The notes under the pieces are model-generated. The model worked only from the letters and a program-made list of their open reading frames with translations, was not told the DNA's origin and made no database searches. Both the position numbers and the translations under genes were made by a program. DNA of 64,000 bases from Pseudocercospora fijiensis CIRAD86 (Eukaryota; Ascomycota; Dothideomycetes; Mycosphaerellales; Mycosphaerellaceae), in NCBI RefSeq assembly GCF_000340215.1, contig NW_006921536.1, positions 3,743,092-3,807,091 on the forward strand, written 5' to 3'. Of this stretch, positions 23,640 to 37,404 are shown one piece after another (the first letter of the stretch is position 1; each line of letters begins with the position of its first letter).

Positions 23640-26600
23640 AATTTTATTCTTTACCGTCTAACTCGTATATCGAGTTAGGCTCGAGTCGTCGTAGGTACTA
23701 GTACTAGCCTTTAAATTACATTTTCTATCGGATCTATATATTATACGATTATTGCTTCTACTAATATCTAACGTTTATACGTATACTCGGATAACTACTA
23801 GCATTTGTATACGTCTACTACGTATACTAAGTAAGTACTAACTTAGCGACCGACTTGTATAGTATTAATAGATTTCGTTATATTATATAAGGCATCTATT
23901 TATTACGGTTAATAAGAATATATTCTATTCGTCTTCTATAGCTATATTAAAGCGATATATATCTACCTTCTTTCGTTTATTTCCTTTCGACTTCTTCTTC
24001 TCTTTTACTATATATCTCCTAATTCTTCGATCCTACGTCTCTTTATTAAATACTATCTCCTCGACTTTGCCGCCGTCTGCCTCTATATCTGCCTACTATA
24101 TCTACTCCCCCTCTTCTAGCCCTAATATATCCCTAACGCGATTACTTACCGCTACGAATAAAGTCTTATCTATTACGTAAAACTAGTTAGAATACCTGCT
24201 ATTCGTATAGTAATTAGCGCGTAATCCTTTCCCTATTCTTATTACCGCGGTATATCTATACCTTTTATATTAATTGTCTTCGGTTCTATTATATCCTATT
24301 ATCTCGGTAGCACTTATACCGTTACTTCCCCGTACCGAAGTAAACAGATTAGTAGCCTCCGTCGGCTCCTAATCTATCGCTTAGAAACTGCTCTATAGTA
24401 TAGGTAGTCTAATATCGTTTTTCTTAGGTAGGGCCTCTACCTCTACTAACTTATTTATCGTATTATCGCCGGCTTTGAGTTGTTTACTTAATTATTACCC
24501 GGTAGACGCTTTAGGACCTATCGATTATGTTAGTAGGTAAGAGAAACACGGCGCTCGTAGACTATTCTTACTATAGCGCTCGATCGATCCGCCTTTATCG
24601 TCGGAATCTAAAACGACGTCGATTGCTATAAGTATATCGATATCGTTACGTACGCTCTCGAAGTTATTTATTAATAATTTAGGGATATCTTATACTCTAC
24701 CTATATATAGTACGTATATCTTTTACGCTTTCGACAACCGAAGGTTACGAGTAGCTTAATCCGTCGTATTCTACGTAGTTATCCGATCTAGGAACGGCTA
24801 GTATATTAACTTATAATATAAGGCTAGCTAGATCGCTTTACTTCTAACTTTAGTTAAATACGACTCTATCGACTATCCGGTTAGTATTCTACTAAGTACC
24901 GTAGTAGTAGACAATATTATAAAAGGGGTAACTTTGTAGTAGTACTATTTAATATATGTCTTCTAGCCTCGCCGATCCTACCGGAATAGTATACCCGCTA
25001 GACATTTATATATAAGCTTACTAAGGTAGCGCGTAGTATATATCGACCGTTAGCTATTATCTAGTAACTATACTATTTTAGAGAGGGTCTTACTAGTTTC
25101 TCGTCGTAGTACTCGAAGATTTAGTTATCGAGTATCCTCTTAGCGTATACTATCCTTTTTAGAGTATCGGTTATTACGATCGGTACTTAGTTTATTAAGG
25201 TCGATCAGATATAGGTATTAATATAGCCTCGCTCCTTTCGTATAGCTTCTCGTAACTATTCTAAAATTAGTCTCGATACTATTATATCGGGATCTCTACC
25301 GACTACTTAGATTACGTCTCTCGACGGTATATAGCTACCTAGCTATAGTACTATTATACGTAAAGCTAGTAATCGATCGTAGCTTTTACTATATACCTCC
25401 TTAATTGTTTCGTCTACCTATAGTATAGTTTAAGAACTAGGAAATATCGTCTTATATCCTCTAGCTCTAGTTAACGTAATAGCGAATAGTTTACGACGCG
25501 TCTCGTTATATAAGATTTGCTCCCTTGCCTCGAGTAAGCCCTTCTTTCGATTTAAACGTTCTTTACTAGTAGTTATTAAGCCTTTATCTCGCTTCTTACG
25601 TCGTTTTAATAGCTTTATATCGTCGCTCCGATCCGCCCTATCGTCGCTATACTTCTATTTTAGCCTTGCCGGATCTTTGCTATTCCTACTCTTATACTAG
25701 TTACGTTAGTCCTCTATCGCCGTGCTCTAGTATATATTACCTTTATAAATTTCGATCTAATGCTAGTCGCTATATATAAATAAGTCTCTTCCCTATTTTC
25801 TTCTTTAATTCTAGTATCCCTATCCGACTCTATTAAGTTAGATAACGATTAAGTTCTATATTTATCTTCTTTGTAGTTGCGACCTATCCTAAGTGTACTA
25901 TAACGAGTAGTAGTATTATTACGAATCTAACGTAGTATATATTAGACTATACGCGTCTTAGTGCTTATTTATCCTACGAAAAGGGGGGTATTAAATTACG
26001 GTTTTATCCTCTACTCCTATATATACTACCCGAGTCGCCGTCTATAATCGCTTATTAGTCCTATCGGATATACCCCGCTAATACTAAAGCATAATCGTAG
26101 CCTATAGACTATTCGCTATTTTCGTACCTTGTTAACGCTAGCCCGATTCGGTCGCGAGTCGGATTCGGGAACTATTAATCTAGCGCTATTATTAGTCTAG
26201 CGGTAATTATTATAGTCTAGGCCGACGGTATATAGTAATACTATCGATATTGTACTAAAGCAATCGGCGTATTTAGACTATTTATTCCTCGCTCGGTCGC
26301 TACTACGGTATATATAGATATATATTCTTTATTAGTAAATCAATCGGCGTTAGCTGATCCGCTAGGTTGAATATATACCTTCGAAGCTACCTCGTAGCAT
26401 TACGGGTTAGTTAGAACTATCTCTATCGGCGTATTTAGCTAATTCGAGGTTAATAATACTATAGAGGCCCTATACTCGATAGATGCAATTCGAAATAGAT
26501 TAGCTAGAGGCATATAATCTACCCTAGCCTAACGACTAGTAATCGTAGCCGATTTAGCCTTTCCTTAATTATCGCGCTACCCCGCGTCCGCTATCGCTAT

Positions 26601-28990
26601 AGCGCGATTAGGGTGCTTAAATATAGGCTAAGATTAAATAGATAAAGGAAGAGATCGCGGCGCTTAAGACTACTATACGTAATATACTTACTATATATTA
26701 GTATATATCTAAGATTAAAGCGTAGTGCTTATCGTAGCCGGAGTATCTTGCCTTCCGTTTAATAAATAGATTAGTGCCTATTACTATTAGAGTAGGACTT
26801 CTATATCGGACTTAGTAAAATTAATTATTTATCTTGCTTTTCTGCGTTTATATTTACGCTCGTTCTACCTCCTTAATTTGCCTATAGATTGCAAATTACA
26901 GCTATAGGCCTCTACCTAATATATCGGATAGACTAGCCCTCTACTATCGCTCGTTATTAATTCGAACGTATCTATCTTAGTCGCTTATCTAATATAAGGC
27001 GTCGACTCTAGCTTCGAAACTATAATCTACCCGCAGTATCTTAACTAATCGTTCGAGGTTTATATTATAGACTCCTACTAACGCGCGGCCTTTAACTATA
27101 GGCTAGCGATAATCGAGTTTATATAGTCGATATATAGGTTTTACCTTCCTATTCTGCTCTTATACTATAACTATACTCTACTATATATTATTTAGTACGC
27201 GGTACGGCGGCACCGCTATAGATCCTTCTAGTATCGCTAGTCTAGTATTTATAGATATAGCAATTTCTACGTAATCGCTAGTATCGCCGACTCTACGCGT
27301 TATTACGCGTACCGTTTTTCGTCTCGTCTGTCGGCGATAATTAGAACAAATCTTATATACTAGGTACCTAAACGTAGTCTGTCCCTCTACCGTATAGATC
27401 TGCTTTACTGCCTTAGGGAACTCTTCTTCGTATTTCTCGTCTATTAATACTAGGTCGTATAGGTAACCTTACGTCCTTCGGCGTTCTAGTAATAATAGTA
27501 ATCGGAACGTGCTACTAATCTAAATAGACTCCTAAATTAACCTCTCGACGCTAGCGTAAAATGCGTAGTATATCGACGGCGATAGGCTAAGGCCGCGGGT
27601 AATACCGCCTATTAAATATTAATCGCGAGGTAGTTAAGTACGTAGCATTCTTAAAGGCGGTAGTTATATATATAGCGTAGTAGAAAGTCGACGTTAGTTA
27701 GTAGTAGAAACTAGAACTACTCTAGTCGCGGGGTTTACTAATACCGACTCGGGCCCTAATTTGGTATCGAATCGGGTACTAAGCCTACTAGACAACTTCT
27801 ATATCCTCTATTACTAACTTCGGTAGCGGGTTCGGCAAATTACGTTATCTATTATCTCGCTTCTTAGCCTTACGCCTAGTATATTATATTGCTACGGATT
27901 TATATACGGTCGTTTATTCGGCCTCCTACTTAGACTACTACTCTAGTATACGATTTATAAAATATTTCGATCGTTTTATACCTTTGTTTGCTACTCGTTA
28001 TAGCTAAATATATGCCTTTTCGCCGCCGATAGAGTTAGTAGCATCTATAGAAAATATGCTATCTTAATCGTTAGCTCGAACTATCTATATACCCTACTCT
28101 CGGGTCCTAAGACTAACCGCCTTACTAGCCTATACCCTCGTACTATAGCGGGTCTAGTCTACTCGCTATCGTATAATAATTGTTAGTTACTATAAGGATA
28201 TAGATCGGTTAATTTAGCTACATTACGTAGCTTATTAGCACTCGCGTCCCGCGCCGGCGATCGTAGTCGCAACTCTGCTATAGATAGGCTTATATTTATA
28301 TTACTAACTTTCGATTACTTATTACGTAGTACTATGTTTACTACGACTTATTAGTCCTATATCTAGAACCGTCTATCGTATAGGGGTTTATACTATAACG
28401 ATTATCTATAGCCTTATTACTTCGGTTACTAGTTGCGTAACTAAACTATTATATACTTAAGCGCTAGATACCTTACTTCGTCGATTTATTAGCTAGTTAG
28501 GCCCGACTCGCTAACCGACCCGGTTACGAGGTAGGCATTTAAGGTCGTTACCTTTCCTAATTACTACCTTCTTTAATATTTACTATTAACTTACACTAAT
28601 ATACCTGTTCTATATATATATACCCCCTTACCCTCCCTATCGTACGTATAGTATATTATTTCCTTCGCTAATGCCCTATTCTAACTTATATATAGGCCGT
28701 ACTATATAACCTAGCCGTCGTGCTCGACTAGTATTAAGCTAGTATATATAGACACTTATTATATAATGTAACTCTAACGGCTCGCGTTAGGGTCGGTAGG
28801 TATAAGTAGCTCTCTGCTCCTATTCTTACCTCCGCTAACCCTAACGTATAGCGAATTTTACTACCTCTATTAGTTTCTCTACTACTCTCGGATAGTATAC
28901 GTCGTTATCGATCTATAGTCTCTAACCTCTACTATATAAGTATTACTAATTAGTATAACCTGTTATATACTAATGCTATATACTAGTTAC
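23640..28990 (-). other. Coding-like remnant on the minus strand, family unknown
   Basis: No gene is recognised. Between about 27.9 and 26.5 kb the minus strand has long stretches where the only interruptions are TAG/TAA. Examples are YEEEFPKAVKQIYTVEGQTT (near 27.39-27.44 kb) and, further upstream, a Lys/Arg-rich stretch near 27.85 kb. This looks like a RIP-broken gene of the large element rather than non-coding DNA. From 23.64 to about 24.6 kb nothing coding is seen. Confidence 0.4.
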
Positions 28991-29019
28991 AAACTCGTCG
29001 CCTACTACCTTTACTAAGA

Positions 29020-32000
29020 TAGTAGTCTCTACGAATATCGAGGACTAGTTAAATAATAACGAGCTACTAATTAAAGCCTTAAATAACGGCAAAGACGTCC
29101 CTAAACATATTATACTAAACCTATATAGCATCGATAAGCCTCTTCTTAAGTTAGTAATAAAAAGGCTCCTTCTATATCTAGAGAAACATTTTTTATTTAA
29201 CCGGTCGAATAGGAAGTAGCTTCGCTAGCCCGTTAAGGGGCATTATAAGGAGGAGAAAGACATAGTATACGCTATTGCTAGTAACCTTAACTATCCTACT
29301 AAACCTAGACGTAGGCTATTAATAGCCGAATAGTACTTTAAAGATCCTAAATAGGCTCCGAAGTAGTACGTTAGGGGAATACTTCCGTAGGACAATACAA
29401 ATAGTCCGAATAATTAAATTTAGAGGTCTATAGTCTACTTAGTATACCGCCTTATATAGAAGGTTATAAGGGACAAGTTTACCCTACCGGCCGGTAATAA
29501 TACTAAAGAGGAAGACGTATCCGAGAGCGAGACTAATAGATCCCGATAAACTACGCCCTCTATACCTGAGTATAAAGCAAGTTCTACCTCTACTAGTAAG
29601 ACTAGTAGAGCCGGTCGGGTATTTAAGAGGATAACGCTAGAAGATTCGTACGGTAGTAAGGATACTAATCTAGTAATATCCGACGCGCTACGCCCTATTA
29701 AGCCGGACTAGGCTAAGATTACGTTATACTTTAGTATTATCGACTAGCGGTTACCTTTAACGGCAGACTACGAGGTCTTTAGCTTAAATTAGTCTATCCT
29801 ACAATCGAAGACTTCTAATAATATTAGTATAAAGGATTTGTTACAGCTCTAGCTCGTACGAGAGTTATTACTATCGCCCGAATAGTAAAAGTACGAATTC
29901 TTCGTAGTAATCGATATAGCTCGCGGCCCTAAAGGTCTTTCTAAATACAAGACTAATCGGATATTCTACTCCCTAGCTATAGAGATATATAATAGCTTAG
30001 ATACTAGGATTTCTACGAGACTCGATTTCCTCGTCGGCAAAAATATAATAGACTATACTAGGATACCTTCTATATATCGTCGACCGTCTCTACTAAAGAC
30101 TTCTAGAACTATCGACCTAACTTAGTATAGTGCTTCTATAGCTAGTAATCCTACTAAAATTAATATCGGTTAGGGTCCGTAGTCGCCTACGAAATTAGCT
30201 ATTAAGTAAGCTAAGGACGACCGACTCGCTTATAAGGATCGCGCTAATCGCGAGCGCTATAAACAGGTTATCGCGGATAGATTCTAGAGGATATAGGAAT
30301 AGTAAGAGGTAGCCTAGTAGGCAGCCGCGTAAAAAGCTATAGCCGACGTCGCTACGGATATAATAGCGATTTAGTAGGCTATCGATAAGGCAGTTAATAA
30401 GATGCTCTACGATAACGGTTATAATAGGGATACTGCTTTACTTCTAGTCGCCTTTAACGATTTAGTTCGAACGGCCGTCCGTTCTATATAGCCCGATATA
30501 ATAGAGTATACGATAAAGGCCTATATTGCTTCTACTCTACCTAAGATATTGCTACCTTTAAATAGACTAGTACTATCCCTAGCACAACCTCCGGCGTAGA
30601 GAAATACTAGTAATAATACTAAGGACGATAGAAAAATTAAATCAAGTAAAGCCGATAATACTAATAGTAAGAAGGCTAGAGATATAATCGACTTAAAGCG
30701 AAATCGAATTCGCTAGAAATAGACCGAGTCGTTACCGAGTTAGATCGTATCGCTACTAGATCCGAATAAGCCCGACCTCGCCGTACGACTACCGGGTACG
30801 TAAGTAGAAGTCTAAGCTAACCCTCTACCGATTTAGACGTTAGTAGATTTTATCGATTAGATCTCGTCGGCGGTACCTAGCTAGTCGATAGATTTAGATA
30901 TAGAAACCGACGTCGAGAAGCAGTTATCTAGTAACGTATACTCCTACCTCGACGCTAAGAACTTTAAGTTAATATACGATTTTAGACTGCTCGATCCCTA
31001 TTAGACTTCGCTACGTATAGGCGTTATTCTACCTAATTAGAGATCGACTCGTCCGTTAAAGTCTTACTAATTCTATATAATTACTTAGACGCTTCTAGCT
31101 TCCGTTACTAGCGCGGACTTCTATATCGGTAGTATAGACGTAGATATAGGTAAGACGGTATATACGTTAGGGTACGTCGCTATAACCTCGATATAGTAGA
31201 GGGTATAGAGTAATAACGGGCTATTAACTACTAACGCCTATCCTTTTCGGCTATCTAATTCGTCGGTTAACCTAGGACTTCGGCTAAACGAGAAAATTAC
31301 GTTCGATCCGTAGGTATTAGCTAGCGGTATAAAGCCGGTTATCCGCCCTAGCGTTTACGTTATCTATATTCCGAAGTAGCTAGCCGAAAACTAGATATAT
31401 AAGATCGATAACTTTATACTACCCGGAGCTATATTCGTATATCTTATAAAAGACTCTAGTTAGCTAACGAAAGATAAGAGACGCAATAGAGCTAGTCTAT
31501 AGAACTACAACTAGGTCGTATATATCGATAACGTTCTTTATCTCGATTATATAGCGCTCCCGACTCGGCTAGAACTAGAATAGGTTTTCGGTATAGAGGT
31601 TATAGATAAGTAGTAGGAAAAAAAAGGCGTCCCGGTACGTTTATTACTTAAATACGAGGATATAGAAGTAACCCCTTATCTATAGTACTATAACTAGATC
31701 GTCCTTACTACCTCGACTATAATATCTAACGTACTAGATTTTATAACGTATAAACGAGCTAAGAAATAGAATTCCGAGAAGTAGCTAGACAAATCTAATT
31801 CGAAACCGCCGCTACTTCGTATACTCGCTACGACTATTATTGTCGATAAGTTTTATATTACTAAGACATATAGCGCTAAAGAGTAGACTGCCGTCGCTAG
31901 TCTTATAGGCTATCCTTTCGTTCTTAGCCTAAGTAGTACCCTATTTAGCAAACTATCTAATTTAGCTATTATCGTAACTACCTCGGTATAGAGATACGTT

Positions 32001-33420
32001 AAGGCCTACGATATAAAGGGTTACCTCTGCCCTATTTAGTCGCCTTCTATAGCACGGTTTACTTTCGTCGACTAATTGCTATCGACTAAAGAGACGCGCG
32101 ATATAGAATGTAACTTCTAGTTTAGCGACGATAGTAATATCTCCGACTCGGCTAGGTATATTAGTAATTAGGTTTCTAAGTACTTACAATCTAAATACTC
32201 TAACGCGACCGTAGGTCGAATAGAACTAAGTATTATAGATAAAGATACTCGGGCGCTCGACAAATTTCGCCTCTAGTTACTATCGAAAATAGTTCGCCTT
32301 AAGAAGACGCTAATATAGCAACCTATACCTAATACTCCGCATATACCGGCTATCGATTATCTACTATATTCGTATTTTAATATCGGCTTATAATTTAAAT
32401 CTATAGAAGATATAGTATTAAGCGAGTAGGTCGAAAAATAGAATGTAGCGGAAGATATTAAATTTATATATATATCTAAGATAATATAGGTCTTTACTAT
32501 GTTTCTATCGCTACTTCTCGTACTATAGGGGGGCGATAAGGAATTAATTAAGGAACTTAGTACTTTTATACTATAGGACATTAAAAACACGCTTCCTAGG
32601 ATACGCGACTACGGTTTATTAGATACCTACCTCTAGGACTATATACTAACACTATATAACGAGCCAGTTATAGTATCGCTACGGTATATAATCCGAATAA
32701 AGCGTAGTAAGCAGCGCTAGCACAGGTATAGAAGTAAGATTGTGCTAGCTAGCTTTAAGCCGTAGAATGTCTTCGTAGTAGACTTAGTACGTATCTATCT
32801 GCCCCTATCTACTAAGTATATAAGACTAACATTTTTATAGTATCTTTAGTAGCTAGCTATATAGAAAGAAGGCACCTAGTATTACGATAACATCCTAAGC
32901 ACTAGCAATATAGCGTATAGAATCCTTATTAATACTTAGAGTAGCTAGACTAATACTACTAGTGCCGACCTTGTTAAAGAGTTCGTATCTACGAGGAACA
33001 AGATAAATAGATATAGCGACGAGAAGTAGCTTATAGTAGTATATACAAGCTAGATTACAACTAGTATAAACCTCCCCCCTACGAATACCGTTATTATTAT
33101 CGATAATTACTAGACTCCGGAGGCTAATATTTAAATAGGTAGAAGAGTATCTTATATAGCCGGCGTTTAGAGGGCAGATTTTACAGAGTCTTACCGATTT
33201 GTAATAGTATTAGCTATAATTATATAAGTAGTATAGGTTATAAGTAGATAGGTACGAGCTTAGGATATATAATAATCGCTCGGCTTCGAGAAGGAAAAAA
33301 AGAGGAAAAAGGGTAAAGTATAATAGGATATAGCTATAGCGTACGTCGGCGCTAGTATTACGAGCGGGGGAAGTAGTATATAGAGTCGACGTCGATATAG
33401 TAGATACGCTATAAAATGTT
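29020..33420 (+). pseudogene. Long RIP-broken reading frame with helicase-like C-terminus
   Basis: From 29040 one plus-strand frame runs for well over 1 kb with only TAG/TAA interruptions (KALNNGKDVPKHIILNLYSI near its start; charged and Ser-rich middle). The frame changes before the C-terminal part, so introns or indels are likely. At about 33.0-33.2 kb the reading includes INLPPTNTVIIIDN followed by TPEANIQIGRRVSYIAGVQR, resembling motifs V and VI of SNF2-type helicases (the II-D-x-W-N-P...Q...R..R.GQ pattern). Motifs I and II were not found by eye, so the family call is tentative. A helicase-like protein inside a Plavaka-type element would be cargo. Confidence 0.4.
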
Positions 33421-33490
33421 AATAGAAGTAAAGCAAGCCCTAACTTTGTATTTATCCGCGTATAATATTAATAACTACTACTATAGGTAT

Positions 33491-33800
33491 AAATTAGCGA
33501 TACGACTCGATAACCGACTTAGAATACGAGTTAGTAAGCCTACACATTAGGAAGCGACCTAGACTACCGCTCTGCCCTTTAAATTAGTAATACTACTCGA
33601 CAACCGACTAGCTATCCGACTTAGCCTAACTTAGGTTGCTAATCGGCAAACCGACGTATTAGGAAGCTACCTAAACTACCGCCCTACCGTTTAAATTAGC
33701 GATGCGACTCGACAACCGACTAGCTGTCCGACTTAGCCCGGCTTAGGTCACTAATCGGCAAACCGACGTATTAGGAAGCTACCTAAACTACCGCCCTACC
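33491..33800. repeat. About 112-bp tandem repeat, nearly three units
   Basis: Repeats of AAATTAGYRAT.CGACTCGA at 33491, 33581 and 33693, each followed by CAACCGACTAGCT.TCCGAC and AGGAAGC.ACCTA.ACTACC. The first unit is about 22 bp shorter. Confidence 0.85.
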
Positions 33801-34310
33801 CTTCCTATCCCCTCTTACTATATATCCGTATAGTATGTTTCCCTATATTCCGTTACTACCTTTACGTATCGAGTATAAGGTTATTATATACCTATTATTT
33901 TCGTAATAGAAACGCAACCTATTTGCGTAATTGCTCTAACTCTAGTACTAACCGCTCTACCTCGTCTCGTAGTTCTTTATTCGTCTTCTATCGTATAAAT
34001 AGCGGCGGTCTATTCTTGCGGATATATAGCGCTACCCTACCTAAGATTCGAATACTTCGTTTAATCTATCTATCTAGGTCCTCTATATTAGAAAAGGCTA
34101 ACTAGCTACTACGTTTATCGACTCGATTAAGTACTAACGACTTAACCGCGTACTACGACTCTTAACTATCCTTTACCTTATCTATATTATCGAAGTTCCC
34201 TATCGTTCTAGTATTAAGTAGAATATATATAGTACAGACCCTAGGCTAGGAAATCGAATATAGTCGACTAGGTTATATAGTATAGGCAATCGGTTAAACA
34301 ATCCCGTAAC
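33800..34310. other. Non-coding RIP-altered stretch
   Basis: No coding signal or repeat is recognised. A 60-codon open stretch at 33923-34105 shows no family resemblance. Confidence 0.4.
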
Positions 34311-35020
34311 CGTAGCTAGAGCGATTAATAACTAGCGCGCTAGCTAGAACTATACTCGGCGCTACGATACTATTTACTATATAGCGCCGCTATTATACGT
34401 ACAGAGCTAGACTATAGTTAGGGTAAAGGCGTAGATAAGGTTAAGCTCGAGATAAGAACTACGCCGGCGATAAGGAGTATCGTAAAGAGGACGCTACGGC
34501 TACGGCTATTACGAGCCTCTAGTAGAATAAGAAGCTAAACCCTATCTACTACGCGGCGCCGCTATTATACTATAGAGCAAGATTATAGCTAGAGCAAATG
34601 CGTAGGTAAAGTTAAGCTCGAGATACGAACTACGCCGGTAGCAAGAGCAGGCCTCTAGTAGAATAAGAAGCTAAACCCTATCTACTACGTAGCGCCGCTA
34701 TTATACTATAGAGCGAGATTATAGCTAGAGTAAAGGCGTAGGTAAAGTTAAGCTCGAGATACGAACTACGCTAGCGGCAAGAGCGGGCCTCTAGTAGAAT
34801 AAGAAGCTAAACCCTATCTACTACGCAGCGCCGCTATTATACTATAGAGCGAGATTATAGCTAGGGCGTAGGTAAAGTTAAGCTCGAGATACGAACTACG
34901 CTAGCGGCAAGAGCGGACCTCTAGTAGAATAAGAAGCTAAACCCTATCTACTACGCGGCGCCGCTATTATACTATAGAGCGAGATTATAGCTAGGGCAAA
35001 GGCGGTAAGAGTATCGTAAA
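34310..35020. repeat. 136-bp tandem array, about five units
   Basis: GCCTCTAGTAGAATAAGAAG recurs at 34515, 34651, 34787 and 34917 (136, 136 and 130 bp apart; the last interval has a 6-bp deletion), with diverged partial units on both sides. Units contain GGCGCCGCTATTATACTATA. The array ends about 170 bp before the RIP-free gene island. Confidence 0.93.
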
Positions 35021-35271
35021 AGGACGACCGAGTCGCCTTACTTACTCTTAGAGTATCCTATAACTATACCTTTGTTATTCTCGCTATATATTGTTCCGAC
35101 GTATATAAACTAGCGTAATGCCGTTAGGTTAGAGAATAAGGGACCGTTTGTTCGGCTAGAGGGCTATAAGGATTCTTAGGGGTTCGAAAAAGTACCCACC
35201 CTCCTTCAGTCACGGCAATCCTCCGGCACTGCCTTCTTACTACGAAACCCTCTCCCCAACTCGAATTGATA

Positions 35272-35846
35272 ATGCCTCCCTCGAACCGCCCAGACTATCA
35301 CCCGAACCTCGAGGGCTTGCCTCAACTCAATATGAATCAGTCGAGGTCTGCCGACACGTCGCAGGCCAACTCGCCCATTGAGCAGCCTGCAGGGTCAGGC
35401 CCCCGCTATCCGCTGGGCAATGGTCGTGCTGGAGCTGGCTCCCCGTCCAAGGAACACGGCAGTCCTCTCTCCCCCTCGCGGTACGGCATCTACATATCCC
35501 CACCAAAACATACGTTGCTTGAGCATTGGAGCTCACTTGGCAGCAGCGCACGTGAGATCCAGCAGCGAGAAGGTCTGACGCCGCACATTTGGGGACCACC
35601 CACGACTGGCAGTGGACACTCCACACCACTACGAGAAACTATTCCAGAGTCGCCCGGCAGCGACAGCTTCCCTGACCTCGACGCTGGCCAAGCTACTGGC
35701 GGCCGTCCGAACGACTCCGCATCCTCATCCTCGCCAAGAACTCGAGCGGGCACTGTTCCCTCGCGCTTCCCGGTCATGGCTCCCCTCAATGGCTCGCCAC
35801 GCCCCGCCTTGTACCCCAATCCCGGCCAGCGGACGCCGCCCAGGGC
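35272..35846 (+). CDS. 5' part of an unidentified host gene, truncated by an assembly gap
   Basis: The ATG at 35272 opens a frame of 191 codons that runs without a stop into the gap. Codon use and dinucleotides are normal (TG and CA frequent), unlike everything around it, so this is single-copy DNA that RIP did not touch. The product start is rich in Ser, Pro and Gly and looks disordered, with phrases SPSRYGIYISPPKHTLLEHW, EGLTPHIWGPP, HSTPLRETIPESP and RAGTVPSRFP. No domain is recognisable; low-complexity N-termini of this kind occur in fungal RNA-binding and regulatory proteins, but I make no assignment. The 5' leader (about 35.19-35.27 kb) is pyrimidine-rich. After the gap only about 40 bases still look untouched by RIP, so the 3' part of the gene is missing. 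Confidence 0.7.
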
Positions 35847-35946
35847 NNNNNNNNNNNNNNNNNNNNNNNNNNNNNNNNNNNNNNNNNNNNNNNNNNNNNN
35901 NNNNNNNNNNNNNNNNNNNNNNNNNNNNNNNNNNNNNNNNNNNNNN
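35847..35946. other. Assembly gap (100 N)
   Basis: Exactly 100 N, the conventional size for a gap of unknown length. It cuts the 35272 gene. Confidence 1.
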
Positions 35947-37167
35947 TAGGTTAGATTCAGCCTTGTCGACCATAGCATCCTATATACTATGACGCGATAG
36001 ATTAAGTATAGATAATTACTTCCGTTGATAGCACCGAATTCACCCTAGATACTAGATAGTCCGGTACTTAACGTTAGTATACGCGCTAATCCCTAATACC
36101 GACCTACCGAGCTATATATAATCTGTACTAATTAGCCTTATCGACGCCTACTTAGAGGCGACTAGACTTCTAAGATACTTAAATTCGTAGCTATATTTCT
36201 AAACCTCGATGCTATATCTATTACCGGAACTCCCGGTACTAGGCTTAGGAATAGTCCGCGGCTTTTCTATCTTACCGATCCTACTAGTAATTATTAGTTA
36301 AGTCCCGTAGAGCTATTTAGCTTCTCGGTAGGTACTAGTATAATTATAGTGCCTAGCAGCATCCTAGATACTCCTCGCGTAGGCTATAATTCGAATTCGA
36401 AACCTAGTATACTATAGAAGGACTACTAGAACTTATAGAGCGTTAAGTTTACTAGACCTAGAAAATTTAATAAGTAGTCGGTCCTAGTTATTAACCGTAA
36501 GAGCAATCGAGGCAATATACTATATAGTAACCTAGGTAGTCCTAAAAAGGCCTTTATAAAGCTCTATAGTAGTAAAGAGAAGTATCCGAAGATAACCGTA
36601 ATTATCGTTAGTAGGTATTACTATACTCGTTTCTACCCGACTTATAGGTAGGATATATATAATAACTATTAGAACCTACTCGTAGGTATAGTCGTCGACT
36701 ATAGTATCGCTAAGAAGATCTATATAAGGTTAGGCTATAGGCATATTTAGGACTTTAAGGCAGAGTACGACCCGCTTACTACTTAGTTATAAAAGACGAG
36801 ATCAATCTTAAGGCGTACGAACTTTAACAATTAAGATAGCAATATGCCGCCTATCTAGCCGTACGATAAAGGCTATATCTATCTATCTACTAGTATACTA
36901 CGTAGACCTCCTTCGCGAGCGTAGCTATACCTGTTTGTTTAGCGTCCCGACTAAGAGTTATAGTAGTAATTCTTAGGTTTTTAACGTTAGATAAGAGTAG
37001 TCTCGTCTAGTAGAAGGAAAAGAAGAAGAAGAAGAATTTAATATTAAGAGAATAAACTTTAGCAATTTATATACTACTACTACTATATCTTTAGCTATAC
37101 GACTAAGGCCGTATTTACCTATACTAGATATATACCTTAGCAATCTAGCGCCCGGACTCGATATAAA
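35947..37167 (+). other. RIP-altered region with a coding-like remnant, family unknown
   Basis: The first 40 bases after the gap keep TG/CA (TTCAGCCTTGTCGACCATAG), then heavy RIP resumes. Around 36.45-36.75 kb the plus strand reads a stop-poor stretch that includes GNILYSNLGSPKKAFIKLYS. No family is recognised. Confidence 0.4.
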
Positions 37168-37375
37168 CCTAATAATACCGCAGGCTCGGATCTAGCACTA
37201 GTATATTAAAAGGGTATATAAGGCTGTAATTATTATTAAGTAGCTAACCTCTTCGTTATAGGTAGAGCTATTTGCCTTCGCCTATAACGAAGGGATTAGC
37301 TGCTTAATAATAATTGCAGCCTTGTACGCCCTTTTAATATACTAGTACTAGATCCGAGCCTACGGCGTTATTAGG
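37168..37375. repeat. 208-bp inverted repeat (hairpin), possible MITE or foldback element
   Basis: Two 95-nt arms (37168-37262 and 37281-37375) flank an 18-nt loop. The arms align without any indel, and every mismatch I see is a transition. They contain TAATTATTATTAAG and ACTAGTATATTAAAAGGG. No clear target duplication is seen at the outer ends. The RNA of either strand would fold into a long hairpin. Confidence 0.9.
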
Positions 37376-37404
37376 CTCGACCTTCGTTAACTACGGTATA
37401 ACTA

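Noticed and set aside
29020..33420. Helitron helicase
   Set aside because: No Rep motif upstream and no CTRR-type 3' hairpin end; visible motifs are more like SNF2.
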